Below are positions 19,749 to 33,713 of a stretch of 64,000 nt of DNA, in pieces; the stretch's first letter is position 1, and each line of letters opens with the position of its first letter. Where the stretch lies: assembly GCA_024180945.1 (NCBI GenBank), contig JAKSGN010000007.1, positions 2,046,001 through 2,110,000 on the forward strand. Direction: 5' to 3'. The DNA comes from Macrophomina tecta (Eukaryota > Ascomycota > Dothideomycetes > Botryosphaeriales > Botryosphaeriaceae). The notes below the pieces were generated by a model. It was not told the origin of the DNA. It was given only the letters and a program-made list of their open reading frames with translations, and did no database searches. A program made the translations under genes and the position numbers.

Positions 19749-22637
19749 GGCGTTGGACTAGAGCGGTCTCGACACTCAGGAGATGCGGTGAAGGGGAAGG
19801 GACTCTGAGTATCACTGGAAAGGAAGGGAAACGGAGTAGCCTGGAATGTACGGGGAAGTGACAAAGAGGAGCAGACCGGGCGGGATTATAAGGTAGGCTG
19901 GCCAGACAACAAAAACGCGAAGGGGTCTCAGATGCAGGCATTATGACGTCCCATGGCCGCTTTAACGTCAGAGGCCTAGACGGGTAGCGGGCGTGTCAAG
20001 CTGCAGTCAAAGTTGCCCTTGTCGGCAGGGCTCACCAGCTCACGCGCAGCGTGGCCCAAGCGGGACTGGCTGGGGCCAGTAGCGCGCGGTGCTGGCAGGC
20101 TCGGGTCCGCATTGGATCGAGAGCGTCAAGCTGGCGGAATGAGCAGTCGAGAGGTGCGGCGGGGTGGTGCGTTTTGCGCTGAGTGGATGAGCCGTGTATG
20201 ATGCAAGGCGGTTTGGAGAGAGAGTCTGGCAAGCCGTGCGGACGCTAGCAGGGGAGGCCGCTGCAGCACGGGCCCGCTGGAGCATAAGCTTTTGCAGATC
20301 GGCGAGTGAGTCTGTGCTTGTCTCGCGTGATGAGGTGTTGTCCATTGCATCGCATCGCATCGAACATGACGATCTAGCCTCCAGCCTTCGGCAGCAGCAG
20401 CCATGACGCCTGGAATCTCACACCAACCTGCCCGACCCGCCCTGCCGACCTTCCCGAGGCCATTGTCGCTCGGCTATGGCCCTTCGCGATGCGCCCGCTG
20501 CACTCACTTATTTCCGCCGCTGTCGAACATTCGTCGCTGTGAGGAAATCGTTGCGTACACTCTGCCCGCGATGCCCTGACGTCTGCGGCTGCAAAGAGCC
20601 ACAGCGCGCGGTACAGGCATCATCCTCTGATTCATTGATGACCAAGACACGACGCCGACGGCCACGACCAGGCGCGCCCATCGCTGCAGTGCGGTGCGGT
20701 GCGGTCCAGTGCCAGTGGCCGCCGATGCGACGGCCGGCAGGAATTGCTGGTGGGCGAGGGCCGCCATCACACGCCCCTCTTTTCTGCGCAGCCAACGTGC
20801 GCCCGTCGAGCAGCCGCAATTCGTCGCGTCGACCAGCGAGCCGACCGTTGAGCCCATCGCCATCCACCCGTCTCCGATTCGCCTGCTGCCGATCGAGCCA
20901 CCATCATCTGCGCTGCATATCCCCGCTCCGACCCGTCCTCTGCAGCAAGCCCACGCCTGCAACCTCCCCGGCCTCGGCTGACCTCCCCGTTGCAGCCGCC
21001 CGAGCACCGAAGTATCACACCACGCCCGGCCCATCACAAGACGCCTTCTCCTCACTCGCCTTTCCCTTCGCATCAGCCCTATCACACTGCACGTCGCGAA
21101 TGTCAATCTAAACACCCATCAACCTGACACAGGCCCGGCCCATGCCCGAGCTTCATTGGGCCAATATGCTTTTCCCCACAGATCCGAAAAGTACACCACC
21201 TCTAACCCGATCAAGCAGCCAGGGTTGTTCCACGCTCCGCCACCCACCAATGAGGTCCTCTCGTCGGGGCTTTCCTGGACTGTCAAGTGTATAAAACAGA
21301 ACCCAGCGATCCTCAACCACGGACGCAAGCGGCAGCATCACCAGCATATCACTAGCGGTCAGATTGCGATACATGGAAGCGCCTCTGCTTTGCTCCCCGC
21401 ACAGGTGCTGTTCTGACACTACAAGCAGACTTCCCGCTTCCTTGTCTTAATTCGCACCATTGCCGCCTGACCGTAACCTTGTCCCGAGATCCTCAGGCCT
21501 GATGCAACGCTGCAAATAGCTCTCCAGACTGCCTGGATCTCAAGATGATGAACCCAGCCCGTCTTCTCAAGACTAGACGCTCGCATCTATCGCTTGGCAT
21601 GGGTTGGACACTTGGCAATGGCGTTTTGGCTTGCCCTCCCTGCATTGCCTGCCAAGGGGAGGGGAAAGGAGCGAAGAATGCCCACAACCGCAAATGCGCG
21701 GCCCCATAACACATCAATCCCTGCCCTAGTGTGCTTCCTGCATATGATGTGCCCACCAGTCGCACGCCCAATTTTCCCCATAAAGAGTCTCGCCAAGCCC
21801 GGCTACTCACCACACTCTCTTTGCACTAACTCAAAAAGCCCAGTCTTCACCTTACCTTAACCTTCTTGAGCGCACGTCAGCAGACTCGCAGACATACAAC
21901 GCTTTTTCACCCCGCCAACGATATACGCGCGCCGAGGCCGATCCGAATTTCTGGACTCTTCTACCCCGAATCGGAATGGGTCCATGTATGTTGTGCCCTC
22001 TTTCCCTGAATAATTTCTCTTCACAGCACACCATCGCACGATCTGAGCCCGAGATTTCAGCGCCCTCTGCGATCGAGATGTTGAAATCCTACGCATGTGG
22101 TGAGATGCTTCAGAACGATCTGAGGAACATTTGACCCCTACCTCTCCTCGCTTCCTGAGTAATGGTGTTGAGACGAGGGGTGGGTAGGCAAGGTCAGGGC
22201 TCGCGGCTTCTGTCACCGCTTCTCCGCCGCAGGGAGCTCGGGGGAGGAAGTAGAGAGTCCAGTGGCCCCCATCGCTCTCCAAGCCTTGGTAAGAATATCC
22301 CCGACACGAAGCAAAGCCGAAGAGCCACTTAGTTTCCGATAACGGATGTCGGAGAGCTGCCAATCATCTTTGTGTCACATGCTTTTTGATATGAATGCGA
22401 GCACCGCAAAAGACTTTGAAGAGAGGATGAGACCAGACTATTGCGAGTGAGCAAACACACCGATCAAAGATCTAAAATCTAATAAGCTCGAGACACAATT
22501 ACATCCAAATAGTCAGAAAGCCAGACTTTTCCTACAAGGCGAGATACTGCATGTACAGCACATCCAGCGAAGAACGGGAACCACAACAAACAAAGCCCAC
22601 CCCCGAACCGCGCATGAACCCGCGGCCAACGACAGCC
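19749..22637. other. 2.9-kb spacer between opsin and phytoene desaturase genes
   Basis: No supported protein gene. It contains the opsin promoter (19749 to about 20400) and the 3' flank of the desaturase gene. Overlapping open frames of about 200 codons on both strands at 20.5-21.1 kb look like artefacts of GC-rich, stop-poor DNA: they are low-complexity Arg/Pro/Ser/Ala sequences with no domain. A GCGGT pentamer repeat occurs near 20690-20705. An unannotated non-coding transcript is possible but not supported by anything visible. Confidence 0.5.
19886..19891 (-). promoter_or_regulatory. TATA-like element upstream of the opsin gene
   Basis: The palindrome TTATAA lies about 140 bp upstream of the opsin start codon, inside otherwise GC-rich DNA (minus strand: accTTATAAtccc). 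The position suits a TATA element for a strongly inducible gene. Inference only. Confidence 0.3.
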
Positions 22638-24640
<2,003 letters not shown>

Positions 24641-24882
24641 TGCTGACAATTTGCTGGAGCTGAGGGGATGTGAGTAAACAGCATCTGGGACAGACACCTT
24701 CTATAGTCCATGACGTGACGTCTGAGAAGACGCGAATGAGCCGGCTGGGGCCGACGTAGCGCGCATCGGACGGAAGCACAGACCCCAATGTCCGAGGGCC
24801 CACAAGCCCTATGATCGCTGCAAGGGTGCTGGCTCCCGATTGCCAAGCGGCACAGCATCAGTTTCTCAGGCAACGGTTGCAT

Positions 24883-24902
24883 GATCAGATTTCTTCGATG
24901 AT
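24883..24902. promoter_or_regulatory. Candidate light-response GATC/CGAT pair
   Basis: The stretch GATCAGATTTCTTCGATGAT holds a GATC and, ten bases on, a CGAT. It sits about 245-260 bp upstream of the desaturase start codon, in the 331-bp gap after the synthase gene. Paired GATC/CGAT boxes are bound by the White Collar photoreceptor complex at fungal carotenoid promoters. Such short motifs are common by chance, so this is a weak candidate. Confidence 0.25.
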
Positions 24903-24971
24903 AAGACAAGGTGAATTTGGCGGGTATCTCCGAGCCTATGCAAATATACACACTACACATTACCCAGCCCA

Positions 24972-27011
24972 TCAAGCCGCGCGCTTTCTGAGCGCATTCC
25001 ATGCTACCATGATCCTCCTCCGTTTCGGCACTGTTGCCCTGCCCTCCCTTACTCTGTAGCCCTCCTCTCTGATCACACGCCCAATTTCCATGTAGCTCTC
25101 GACTGCCACGCGCATTGGCCCTCTCGCCTCTTCGGGGAGTTGCTCAATGGCGCCCCTTGACTCAGCGTAGATGTAGAAAGCGCGGTTCAGGATCCTGAGC
25201 CGAAGAGCCTCCACTCGGGTCCCTTGCGGATTCTTGATAACCGCAGCCGGAGTCAGCTCCTCCCCAGCTAGCCAATCCAGTGGTATATACACACGGTGAA
25301 TGCGGGAATCAGCCGCGATATCTCGGGAAATATTTACGTATTGCAGTGCAACTCCCATGCGTGAACCAGCCTCGATGAGATGCTGCTTGGTCTCAAGCGA
25401 AGCGTCAAATGGTGAATGGTGGAAAACCATTTCCAGGATAGAATGAGCGACCGTGCCAGCGACGCGTTCTCCGTAGAGGTCAAGATCTGAGACAGTCTGG
25501 ATCGGAAACTTCGAAGGATCGTTCTTCGCTGACGCAAATCTGAGATCCATTTCAAAACCGTCGAGCATGTCATACAGCGGCTTGCTGGAGAGATATGATG
25601 TTGGCAGGAATTTTAGTGCCGATTGGGCCTCGAGAGGGAACTTGATCTCGATATAATCTTCCCGGAGGTTACCCTCCATGTCCTTGTACGAGAGGTCCAG
25701 GTACATGCGGAGTTTGCGAATCCATTCATGAGCGTCCTTCGTTTCAGAAGCATTGTCGATGAGGTCGTCAGCCACACGACAGAACGAGTATCTACAATAT
25801 CAGCCAAAAGCGTCGATGCTGTGTGAGAGGGGCAAACCCTACAGGAGAATCAGGTCGATGCGCAGCCTTCCTTGGAAAGTACCACTAGCAAGGAAGAAGC
25901 TCCTGCTCTTCCGCTTCAGCCGATCAACAGCCTCCTGAAGGGCGTGAATGTAAGAGCCATTGTAGCGTGAGGTAGGCATGAGCAGGGCGCGAATGAGCAT
26001 AGCCGGTGAGGGCATATCCGGAACTGTGGGGAAAGATTCCAAGCATGTATATAGAATGGCCAGAGCATTGTCGAATGCAATCAAGCCGAAGACAATAAGG
26101 GTATTTGTTGTAAGGAAGAAAAGGGCTTCTCTACAAAGTCGTCAGCATCATACCTTGGAGAGGCCAAGTCAATACCAACTCTATCTCAAGGCCTGGCCAT
26201 AAATGGAAGCCGAGCTTGGTGCCAGTCTCTATGACCCAGGTGCCGCGTCGGAGTGCCAAAGTGTCAACAATCCACAGATACAAGGTGGGTATAGCTATGG
26301 GCCACATGGAACTAGATGTAGGAATGCCGAGAATGAACTGGTATGCGAGGCTCCTACGTTCGATTAGTATTCAGCATATTGCGAGACGATGGGCAGCAAC
26401 ACACCATAATAGCAGCAGGAATGGAAAAGCCCATAGCATAATCAATCCAATATATGTACCCCGTCCTCCCAGCTGCACCATGCGCAGGCTCAGGGCGATA
26501 CCCAGTGCCAGCACAGCCTGTCCCGCGCGTTGACATTTCCTCCACGCCGAATCTTTCTTGTGGGATGCTTCGCCATTGACACCCTCGCAGCGCAGATAGG
26601 CAGGGAAGAAAACGGGTTTGCTAAGCAGGAGATAGAGCAGCGAGGTGTTGTATGTCTGAATGACAAAGAAGAAGATCTCCTCGGCGGGGATATCGAAGAG
26701 CTTAGGGCCGACAATGACGTGGGCGGGATAGGTCCATACTCGCGTGCGGATGAGGTAAGAGTCCCAGGGAATGGTGGATACGACCGCAATCTGACCGAGT
26801 TAGGATGGGACGGTCAATGGCTCGAGGCGCAAACTGACCGTGACCAGGAAGACGATCTTGTACAGGTCGAGACGGGTGAGCAGCGGGCGGTAAAGGACGG
26901 TGAGTGCTACCGCAGGCGGTATGGTGTATTTGATATGTCTGAGCGTATGTGAGAGGCTAGTGGAGCTGGCTGCAGGCGGCATACTCACACAAGTGCATAG
27001 TCGTAACCCAT
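24972..27011 (-). CDS. carRA: Bifunctional lycopene cyclase / phytoene synthase (CarRA/AL-2 type)
   Basis: The N-terminal half is a membrane-embedded lycopene cyclase that forms beta-rings. The C-terminal half is phytoene synthase, joining two geranylgeranyl diphosphates to phytoene. Six exons: 27011-26989, 26938-26839, 26790-26405, 26353-26180, 26130-25843 and 25791-24972, giving 596 residues (AL-2 is about 602). Cyclase motifs: MGYDYALVHIKYTIPPA at the start, IAVVSTIPWDSYLI, and PAEEIFFFVIQTYNTSLLY. The synthase domain has both aspartate-rich Mg-diphosphate sites: VADDLID (D332-D336) and NISRDIAADSR (D481 and D485). It ends RATVPKRRR, as in homologues. The start at 27011 matches the family N-terminus; the frame stays open upstream to an ATG at 27179, but that would add a Pro-rich leader absent from relatives. 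It is divergent from the oxygenase gene. Confidence 0.95.
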
Positions 27012-27758
27012 TGCTTGAGGTTGAGGCGGCGGAGGTGCTACCAGGCCATTACCCGGAGGATTTCGGTTTGCAGAGGATGCAGGAACGCGAGGCAAATCAG
27101 CGGGTGGTATAGGGCCGGGGCGGGGAGCGAGCGTCGACGGCAAAGTCAATTGCTGGGTGGGGGGCGCAGATACGCTCAACGATCGTCATGGCGTTGAGGC
27201 AGGGAGGAAAACGCACGCGGCTCTCTCGGTCGGGGCGGCCTCGGGCGGAGGAAGCGGGCAGCGATACACGTCAAGATGAGCCAAAAGCGGCGCTGGATTG
27301 CAGAGAGCTGTCGGCCGGAGCTACCGGGATCGCCCTGACCAGCGAGCAGGGGCCAGCCGCGGGCGAGCTTGACGGAGCAGGGGCCGCCAACGCAGTTGCA
27401 GGGATGCAGCTTCCTCGCACCGCGCACTGACATCATCACAACCTGCGCAAATCTGCGACGACGAGACCAGCCGATGCCGCGCCCCGCCAGCCCGCCGTTG
27501 CCAGAGCGCGGCATGCCAAATCGTGCTCTCTAGATCGAGATGTTGCGGAAAGCCGCTTGTTGCCTGCATGTCCGCTCATCTCCGCTCATCTCCGCACGTC
27601 CGCAGCGCCTGTCGTCATGCTGCCGCTCTGCCCGCTTTGTCAATCCAGACATCACGTTGCCGTAACACTACCTCAGTGCTGACCTGCCTAGCTGCCCGGG
27701 CATCTTGAAATCAGCCCCTCTTCTCGCTGCTGCTTTGCTCTCGCAGACAGCTGCGAAC
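27012..27758. promoter_or_regulatory. Shared divergent promoter of carRA and carX genes
   Basis: 747 bp between two divergently transcribed carotenoid genes, so it must hold both promoters. It is GC-rich, with several GATC sites (for example near 27180 and 27533). Two and a half copies of a pyrimidine-rich unit (ccgctcatctccgctcatctccgcacgtccgc) lie near 27570-27603, about 160-190 bp upstream of the oxygenase start. The specific regulators cannot be read from sequence. Confidence 0.6.
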
Positions 27759-29970
27759 ATGCCTCAGCTTGCCGGCCAGAAGAGGAAGAGAATCCACGAC
27801 AAGCACCCGTGAGTTCGCTCTGTGCCACTGGCGGCTGCCAGCCTGACAGGAGTACAGTTACCTATCGGGAAACTATGCCCCCACCACGCAGACCTGTCCA
27901 CTGACGCCTTGTACCTTCACCGGTTCCATCCCTGAAGAGCTCGTCGGAGGCCAATACGTTCGAAATGGAGGAAATCCGATTTCCAATGAAGATCTCGGCC
28001 GCGACGCCCACTGGTTTGATGGAGATGGCATGCTCGCTGGTGTATTGTTCAACCGTGCTGAAGATGGCCAAGTCCGCCCCGAATTCGTCGCTCAATTCGT
28101 TCTGACCGACCTGCTCCTATCTTCGCTGTCCAACCGGTCCTTGCGACACCCCATCTTGCCGAGCATTGCCACTCTAGTCAATCCGCTTTCTTCACTATTC
28201 ACCATCATTCTGAGGATCATGCGAACCGTGTTTTTGGTCGTTCTGTCGCACCTGCCCGGCTCCCGCCAGGCTATCAAGAAGATCAGCGTTGCAAATACCG
28301 GCATCTACTACCATGATGGCCGCGCTCTGGCTACTTGTGAGAGCGGCCCCCCAATCAGAGTTTCGCTACCCAGTCTCGAGACCATTGGCTGGTTCAACGG
28401 GAGTATGGCCGAGGGAGAGCCGTCAAGAGGAGGTCATGAGGTGGGATTCGGAGGAAAGGGATTACTCAGTTTCATGAAGGAGTGGACTACAGGCCACCCC
28501 AAGGTTGATCCCGAGACCAACGAAATGATTCTGTACCATTGCACATTTGCTCCTCCATACGTTCATTATTCAGTCCTACCGGCCACCAATGACGTCGCAA
28601 CGAGAACGCCTCTCCCAAGATTGATCAACGAACCCGTTTCTGGAGTCTCTGGTGGCAAGATGATGCATGACTTTGGCGTCTCACATAAGCATACGGTTAT
28701 TATGGACCTACCTTTGACCCTGGATCCTCTCAATCTCATCAAAAACAAACCAATCGTATGTTACGATCCTTTTTCACCAGCGAGATTCGGAGTCTTCCCA
28801 CGCCGGCACCCTTCGCATGTTCAATGGTTCGAAACAGAGGCATGCTGCATCTTCCACACTGCAAATTCCTGGGATGCTGAAGAGAAACCCGGCAACATCA
28901 CCTCCGTCAATCTGCTCGCATGTCGACTCACGTCCGACACAATGGTGTATAGCGCTGGCAACATTGCTGTGCCCAAGGGACCGGACAGGCCGGCCGCAGA
29001 AAGAAGGCGCATTTCTTTCTTTGACAAATACGATTTCGATGACACTGATGCCCTGACTGGCGAGGTATCCTTCCCGGAATCTGGAGGATATGATGCAGCG
29101 CCGGTCCTCGAATCGCCGCGCCAGGAAGTACAGCCCGCAATAGAGCCGCTCACGCATGTCGATCCGAAGCCCGACACTGAACCTCTTCTAAATGAGCGGA
29201 CGGAAATCTTGTCAGATGAAGACGAACAATGCCGTCTTTACTACTACTGCTTCAGTCTTGCGACTCCCATGGCGCAGTCGCAGATAACCGCTCAATATGC
29301 TCTCTCCGCTATCCCCTTCGAGTTTCCGACTGTCAACCCCGCATACTCGATGCGCTTCGCCCGCTACGTCTACGGTTGCAGCACCAGTAGCTCTACGTTT
29401 GGTGCCGCGCTTGGTAAAGCTGCGAAGATTGATGTACTGGCAAAGATTGATGTACAAACTCTCATCGCCCGTGGTCAGCAATACCCACCGGAAGCTGTAA
29501 CCGGGTGTGTAGACATGCGATCAGTTCTGGAAGTTTTGGCGCAACAAGCAAAGACCAACGACCAAGACGACCCTGTTCGTTGCTTCAAAATGCCGGATGG
29601 ATGGTACGCCCAGGAAGCACGCTTCGTCGCCCGAAGGAATGCGAAGAGCGAAGACGACGGATTTCTGCTATTCTATGCCTTTGATGAAAACCAGCTGGAC
29701 AGGGACGGTGAGGCAGGTCCTCACACTGTAAGCGAGCTGTGGATTCTGGATGCAAGGACCATGCAAGACGTTGTGGCAAAAGTACGCCTGCCACAGCGTG
29801 TGCCGTACGGCTTGCATGGCGAATGGTTCGATGAAGGACAGATCAAGGACCAGAGGCCATTTGAGCGGACAAGAAGAGTAGGAGACATAATGAAGGCGGC
29901 AAGCGAGGAGAAGGGCCTTTGGAGGGCATGGATGGGAACAAGGAGGACACTTGAACGGTGGTTGTCGTAA
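27759..29970 (+). CDS. carX: Carotenoid cleavage dioxygenase (CarX/CAO-2-like)
   Basis: Non-haem iron enzyme of the carotenoid oxygenase (RPE65/CCD) family. Fungal members cleave beta-carotene symmetrically to retinal (CarX) or torulene to an apocarotenal (CAO-2). Two exons: 27759-27808 and 27858-29970, giving 720 residues. The join reads DKHPYLSGNYAPTTQT. All four iron-binding histidines are present: H230 (TGHPKVDP), H287 (MMHDFGVSHKHT), H350 (CIFHTANSWD) and H670 (YGLHGEWF). The N-terminal GGQYVRNGGNP and HWFDGDGM motifs are also typical. Divergent from the synthase gene and in the same cluster as the opsin, it most likely makes the retinal chromophore. Its exact substrate cannot be told from sequence; the synteny with an opsin favours the retinal-forming CarX role. 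Confidence 0.93.
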
Positions 29971-30113
29971 TTGAAGGCTTGACGTCTGGCAGCTGCATTT
30001 TGGTGTTTGGGACGGGTATGGGCACAATGATGATACCTTTGGCATGGAAACAGGCGCCTAATCATTCTATGATCTCTAACCTATGGTTTCTTAATCTTAA
30101 TATTTGCCCATAC

Positions 30114-31748
30114 CTATTGCGCCTTTTGTGTCTGTTCCTTCCGCACGTCGTGGATCGCTTTCGCAATTCTTCTCACACCTTCAATCAGTTCTTCCTCTAC
30201 ATGCCACGCCCAGCATAGCCTTATGCCCATCTCGAATCCGCCTTTCTGTCTCGCTCTGTCGGCACTCCCTGTGTCACCTTCGATCCGGAACATGTCCCCA
30301 AATGCAAATTTGCACTCATGTCTCTCCCTTGCAACCGCAGCTATCTTGCTAGCTGGCGGCAGATCAGGCGGAAGCATTAGATACGTGAAGAACCCGCCAG
30401 CAGATTTAGGATAGTTCCGGCTTGATCCTTTAAAGGCCTGCATGGCAGGTGACGAGCTGACCTCGTAGCCCTCTCCAACGTCAATTACAACACCAAGAGG
30501 AACCAGATACTCATGAATAGCCGACATGAGCGCGTGATAACGGCGCCTATACGTGGGAACAAGGACATCATCGATGTGCCTCTGCAGAGCACCGGTGGAT
30601 AAGAGCTGGTAAATGAACATAGAGCTGAAATGGGCGGGATTTCCACCCGAGCGTGTTGAGCCTCTGCATTCACATTAGTTCTTGAAAGCTCCGGGGATAG
30701 CAGCCTTCAGGGAAGAAAGCAGGGCTTACATGATCATCAGCCTATCCACCGCCGCCTGAGCGCCCTCTACCCAACTCACTCTCACCCCCGGCGCAACAAT
30801 CTTCGAAAAGCTTCCGTTGCTCAGCGCGTTCCCCCATCCACTCTTCACACCCCCATCAAGCACTCTATCTACATCCACAATCCTCGGCGGCAGCGGGCCC
30901 AACGCCCGCACATCCACGCCCTCCTCTACCGGCCACCTCAACACATCATACACATCATCCGTCACAACCAACACATCTAGCTCACGCGCCAACCGCACCA
31001 CTTCCTCCCGTCTCCGCAAACTCATCGTCTTCGCGCTCGGGTTCGACCACGTCGGCACCATATACAAGACGTGCCTGTAAATCTTGCACGGCCCCAACCC
31101 CTTCTTCTCCGGCTCCTCCTGCCTCAATCCCAATCTGCCCCACTTCCCCTCCCCGCTCCTCACTCCTTCTTCCACCGCCTCAATACTCTTCCGCAGAAAC
31201 CCAACGTCAATCCCCTCCTCGTCCTCCGGCACCCCGCGCATCCGCCCTTCGAACCCCGCGTCCGCGAAGATCGGACACGCCAGGAAGTACGTCGGCTCCA
31301 CCATCCAGATGCAGCGCGTGTACGATGGATCCGCCAGCCTGATCGCGATGTTGAGCAGCGTGCCCGATGCGCCGTTGCCGACCATGATGCGCGCGGGCGG
31401 AATGGCGTAGGGCGTGTTGTCGGCCTTGCGCGGCGTGTACGCCGACGTGAGCCAGGTGGCGATGCTGGCGCGCAGCGGGCCGTAGCCGTGGCCGGGCCCG
31501 TAGTTGAGTGCCGCGGCGCTGGAGGTGGGAGAGAGGATTGGGGCGGCCGCGGAGAGGAGCGGGGTCGTGGGATGCAGCGTCGTGCTCGGCCAGCCGAGTT
31601 GGAGGTCAATCGGGGCGCGCATGGTGGCGGTGGGCGGCTCTGTAATCGTGAGGTTTGTAAGGGTGGTGGTGGGGCATTGTGAAGGAGGGTTCGCGCGGGA
31701 AGAGGAGGAGGAGGTGGTGGTGTTGTTGCGAGGGTGGGCGCACGTCAT
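30114..31748 (-). CDS. PLP-dependent class I/II aminotransferase
   Basis: Fold-type I aminotransferase. Two exons: 31748-30730 and 30663-30114, giving 522 residues. The join reads RLMIIGSTRSGGNPAHFSS. Marks of the family: LNYGPGHGYGPLRASIATWL near residue 85, VGNGASGTLLNIAIRLADP (cofactor phosphate region), VPTWSNPSAKT, DVLVVTDDVYDVLRW (the Asp and Tyr that hold the pyridine ring and O3'), and SNGSFSKIVAPGVRVSW with the Schiff-base lysine K316. This resembles the alanine/2-aminoadipate-type branch; the substrate is unknown. The first 42 residues are low-complexity and the ATG at 31622 (MRAPIDLQLGWPS) is the more likely start, giving 480 residues. It converges on the carotenoid oxygenase gene, with 143 bp between stops, and need not belong to the cluster. 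Confidence 0.88.
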
Positions 31749-32471
31749 GCGCCCACTCTTGGCGCGATAGCTGGTATTGCTGTTTTGGGAATGGAGCTTC
31801 GCAATATGGAGACGAGGGTCCTGCAGCGTCGGTGGTGAGGCGGCGATGATTGTAGGAATATTTGACTTAGGGGATCTGAGGCACCCATTCAGTTGCTGCG
31901 TCGACGTTCTCTTAAATCTCTCATCTTCCCGGATTCTACACCTCCCTATGCTCTCTCGTGTTTGTCTCTACAATGCACTTATACGGATCTTGAATTTGAC
32001 GCGAGTCTATGGAAAAAAAAAACTGAGGTTGGCGCTCAAATTTGCACTTTGGCTACTGATACAAAATGTTCCAACCTGTTCTGTGCGGAAGCTTGTTGAG
32101 ATGCTGCTGTGAACTAACTACCGAATTTTTCTCTCCGCGTTCAAGCCGGTCTGTAGTCGCAAAATCTGACGCCTAATTTACTCCATGTTGATGTCATTGA
32201 TAGCCTTAGTCAGGAGAGATAGATAGCCATCATATTGTTGCTGGAATACTGAGCGGGAAGTCGGCATGGACGACGCCATCACATCCTCCACAAGCGGACG
32301 ATCAGCAGTATTTGAATTATTCTTGCAAATGTTCGATTATGTGTGGACGTCTCTGACCATTGAATATGCTTGCCTTCACCTGTGCCAGTTTTGAAGGCCA
32401 AAACTATCAGACAACCCTAGCTCCTGGATACGAGGCGGCAAAAAGCTTCTACTTACCTGGTGAGCGTGTTG

Positions 32472-32488
32472 AAAAAAAAAAAAAAAAA
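32472..32488. repeat. Poly(A) run, 17 bases
   Basis: Seventeen consecutive adenines in the gene-free island. Confidence 0.95.
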
Positions 32489-33214
32489 CATTCTGCGCTA
32501 AGGTTTCGATGCCTCCATCAGCTGGATTTGTGAAGAGGCGTCGATCTCTCCATCGATCTCTTGGGAGAGCGGTGCGAGCCACCATTACGCCACGACCACA
32601 AGATCAGCACAACAGATGATTAAGCAGAGAAATACAGCCCCACGAGCGAGAACCAGAGCGTAAACCAGCGACGAGGTTGGCGTTAACTATCATTGCTCCT
32701 CCTACATTAATGGTCCACGGCAGCAGCCTCGTGGTTCTGTACAAAGGGTATGAACAGAAACATGAAGAGATGAAGGAAGATGCCGGTAGCAGAAAGAATG
32801 CGTCGCTCTCGTTTTTCAAGATGTTATAAGTCCGCCTCATGTACGAATCCGAGAAGCAGGTGTCTTCAACGGGGAATAATCAGGTGGCCTTTGGAAAGAT
32901 ACCGTTCGGCTGATGACGCACAATTTTAGCGCACAGAAAAGGTTTAGAAGAACAGATTTTCGAACGTCTCGGTGAGAACGGGGAGAAGGACGTGACATCT
33001 ATAAAGAACTACCACAACTGCTGTAAGGTTTCGTGGCTGAACCGAGGAATCTTACTGATGCTATCCGCAGGCAACACACGTAATATCAAGCACCCGGATA
33101 TTTCAGTTGCCAACAATGGGAACTATACAAAGGCTATCTGCGTCCCTATCAGCCTCATTTACGTAGGAGACCAACCAATTTATCGGCTTCCTCCGCGCCC
33201 CCCCAACCCCACCC

Positions 33215-33243
33215 AACAACACACACACCCACACACACACACA
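33215..33243. repeat. AC-rich simple repeat
   Basis: An interrupted CA microsatellite (acaacacacacacccacacacacacaca) just after a C-rich stretch. Confidence 0.9.
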
Positions 33244-33694
33244 GTAGAAGAGAGACATTTTCGAGGGGGGCAGCGAGATTATTAAGCATCTGAATGGAAA
33301 GTATTTCAGAGGTAATTGATAATCTGCACAAGGGTTGGCCAGAAGCTCATCACTCAAGAATCGTGTCGGAATAGCTTTCAAGCCAGTTACAGAGGAACTT
33401 CACGGTCAATACCTGACTTCATTAGCGACTGAACTGAGGGAAGAGTTCTGAGATACCATGTTCAACAGACGCCGGGCGCCGAGATTTTAGCGGTCACACA
33501 AACGCTCCTTTTCCTGCTTTATCAAATGTGGACAACAGTACACCACAGCTGAAGCAAGAATAGTAAGCTCAACCAACCTTGCCACGGCCTCAGCACACCA
33601 CAAGATATAACGTCCATGTTGAAGTCGTCGCTGGAGTAGCACAGCTTCAATTACGAGGACTCTGTCCTATTCGTGGGTCTGGAGGACGTAAAGG

Positions 33695-33713
33695 AAAAAA
33701 AAAAAAAAAAAAA
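33695..33713. repeat. Poly(A) run, 19 bases
   Basis: Nineteen consecutive adenines in the same gene-free island. Confidence 0.95.

Noticed and set aside
20476..21115. Two overlapping open frames of over 200 codons, one on each strand
   Set aside because: Both are low-complexity Arg/Pro/Ser/Ala translations typical of GC-rich non-coding DNA, with no domain or coherent exon chain.
26985..27179. N-terminal extension of the lycopene cyclase/phytoene synthase
   Set aside because: In frame, but it would add a Pro-rich leader not found in AL-2/CarRA, whose N-terminus matches the ATG at 27011.
32500..32600. tRNA-like A-box (TGGCGTAATGG) on the minus strand
   Set aside because: No acceptor-stem pairing and no proper B-box (only TTCACAAATCC), so no cloverleaf can be drawn.
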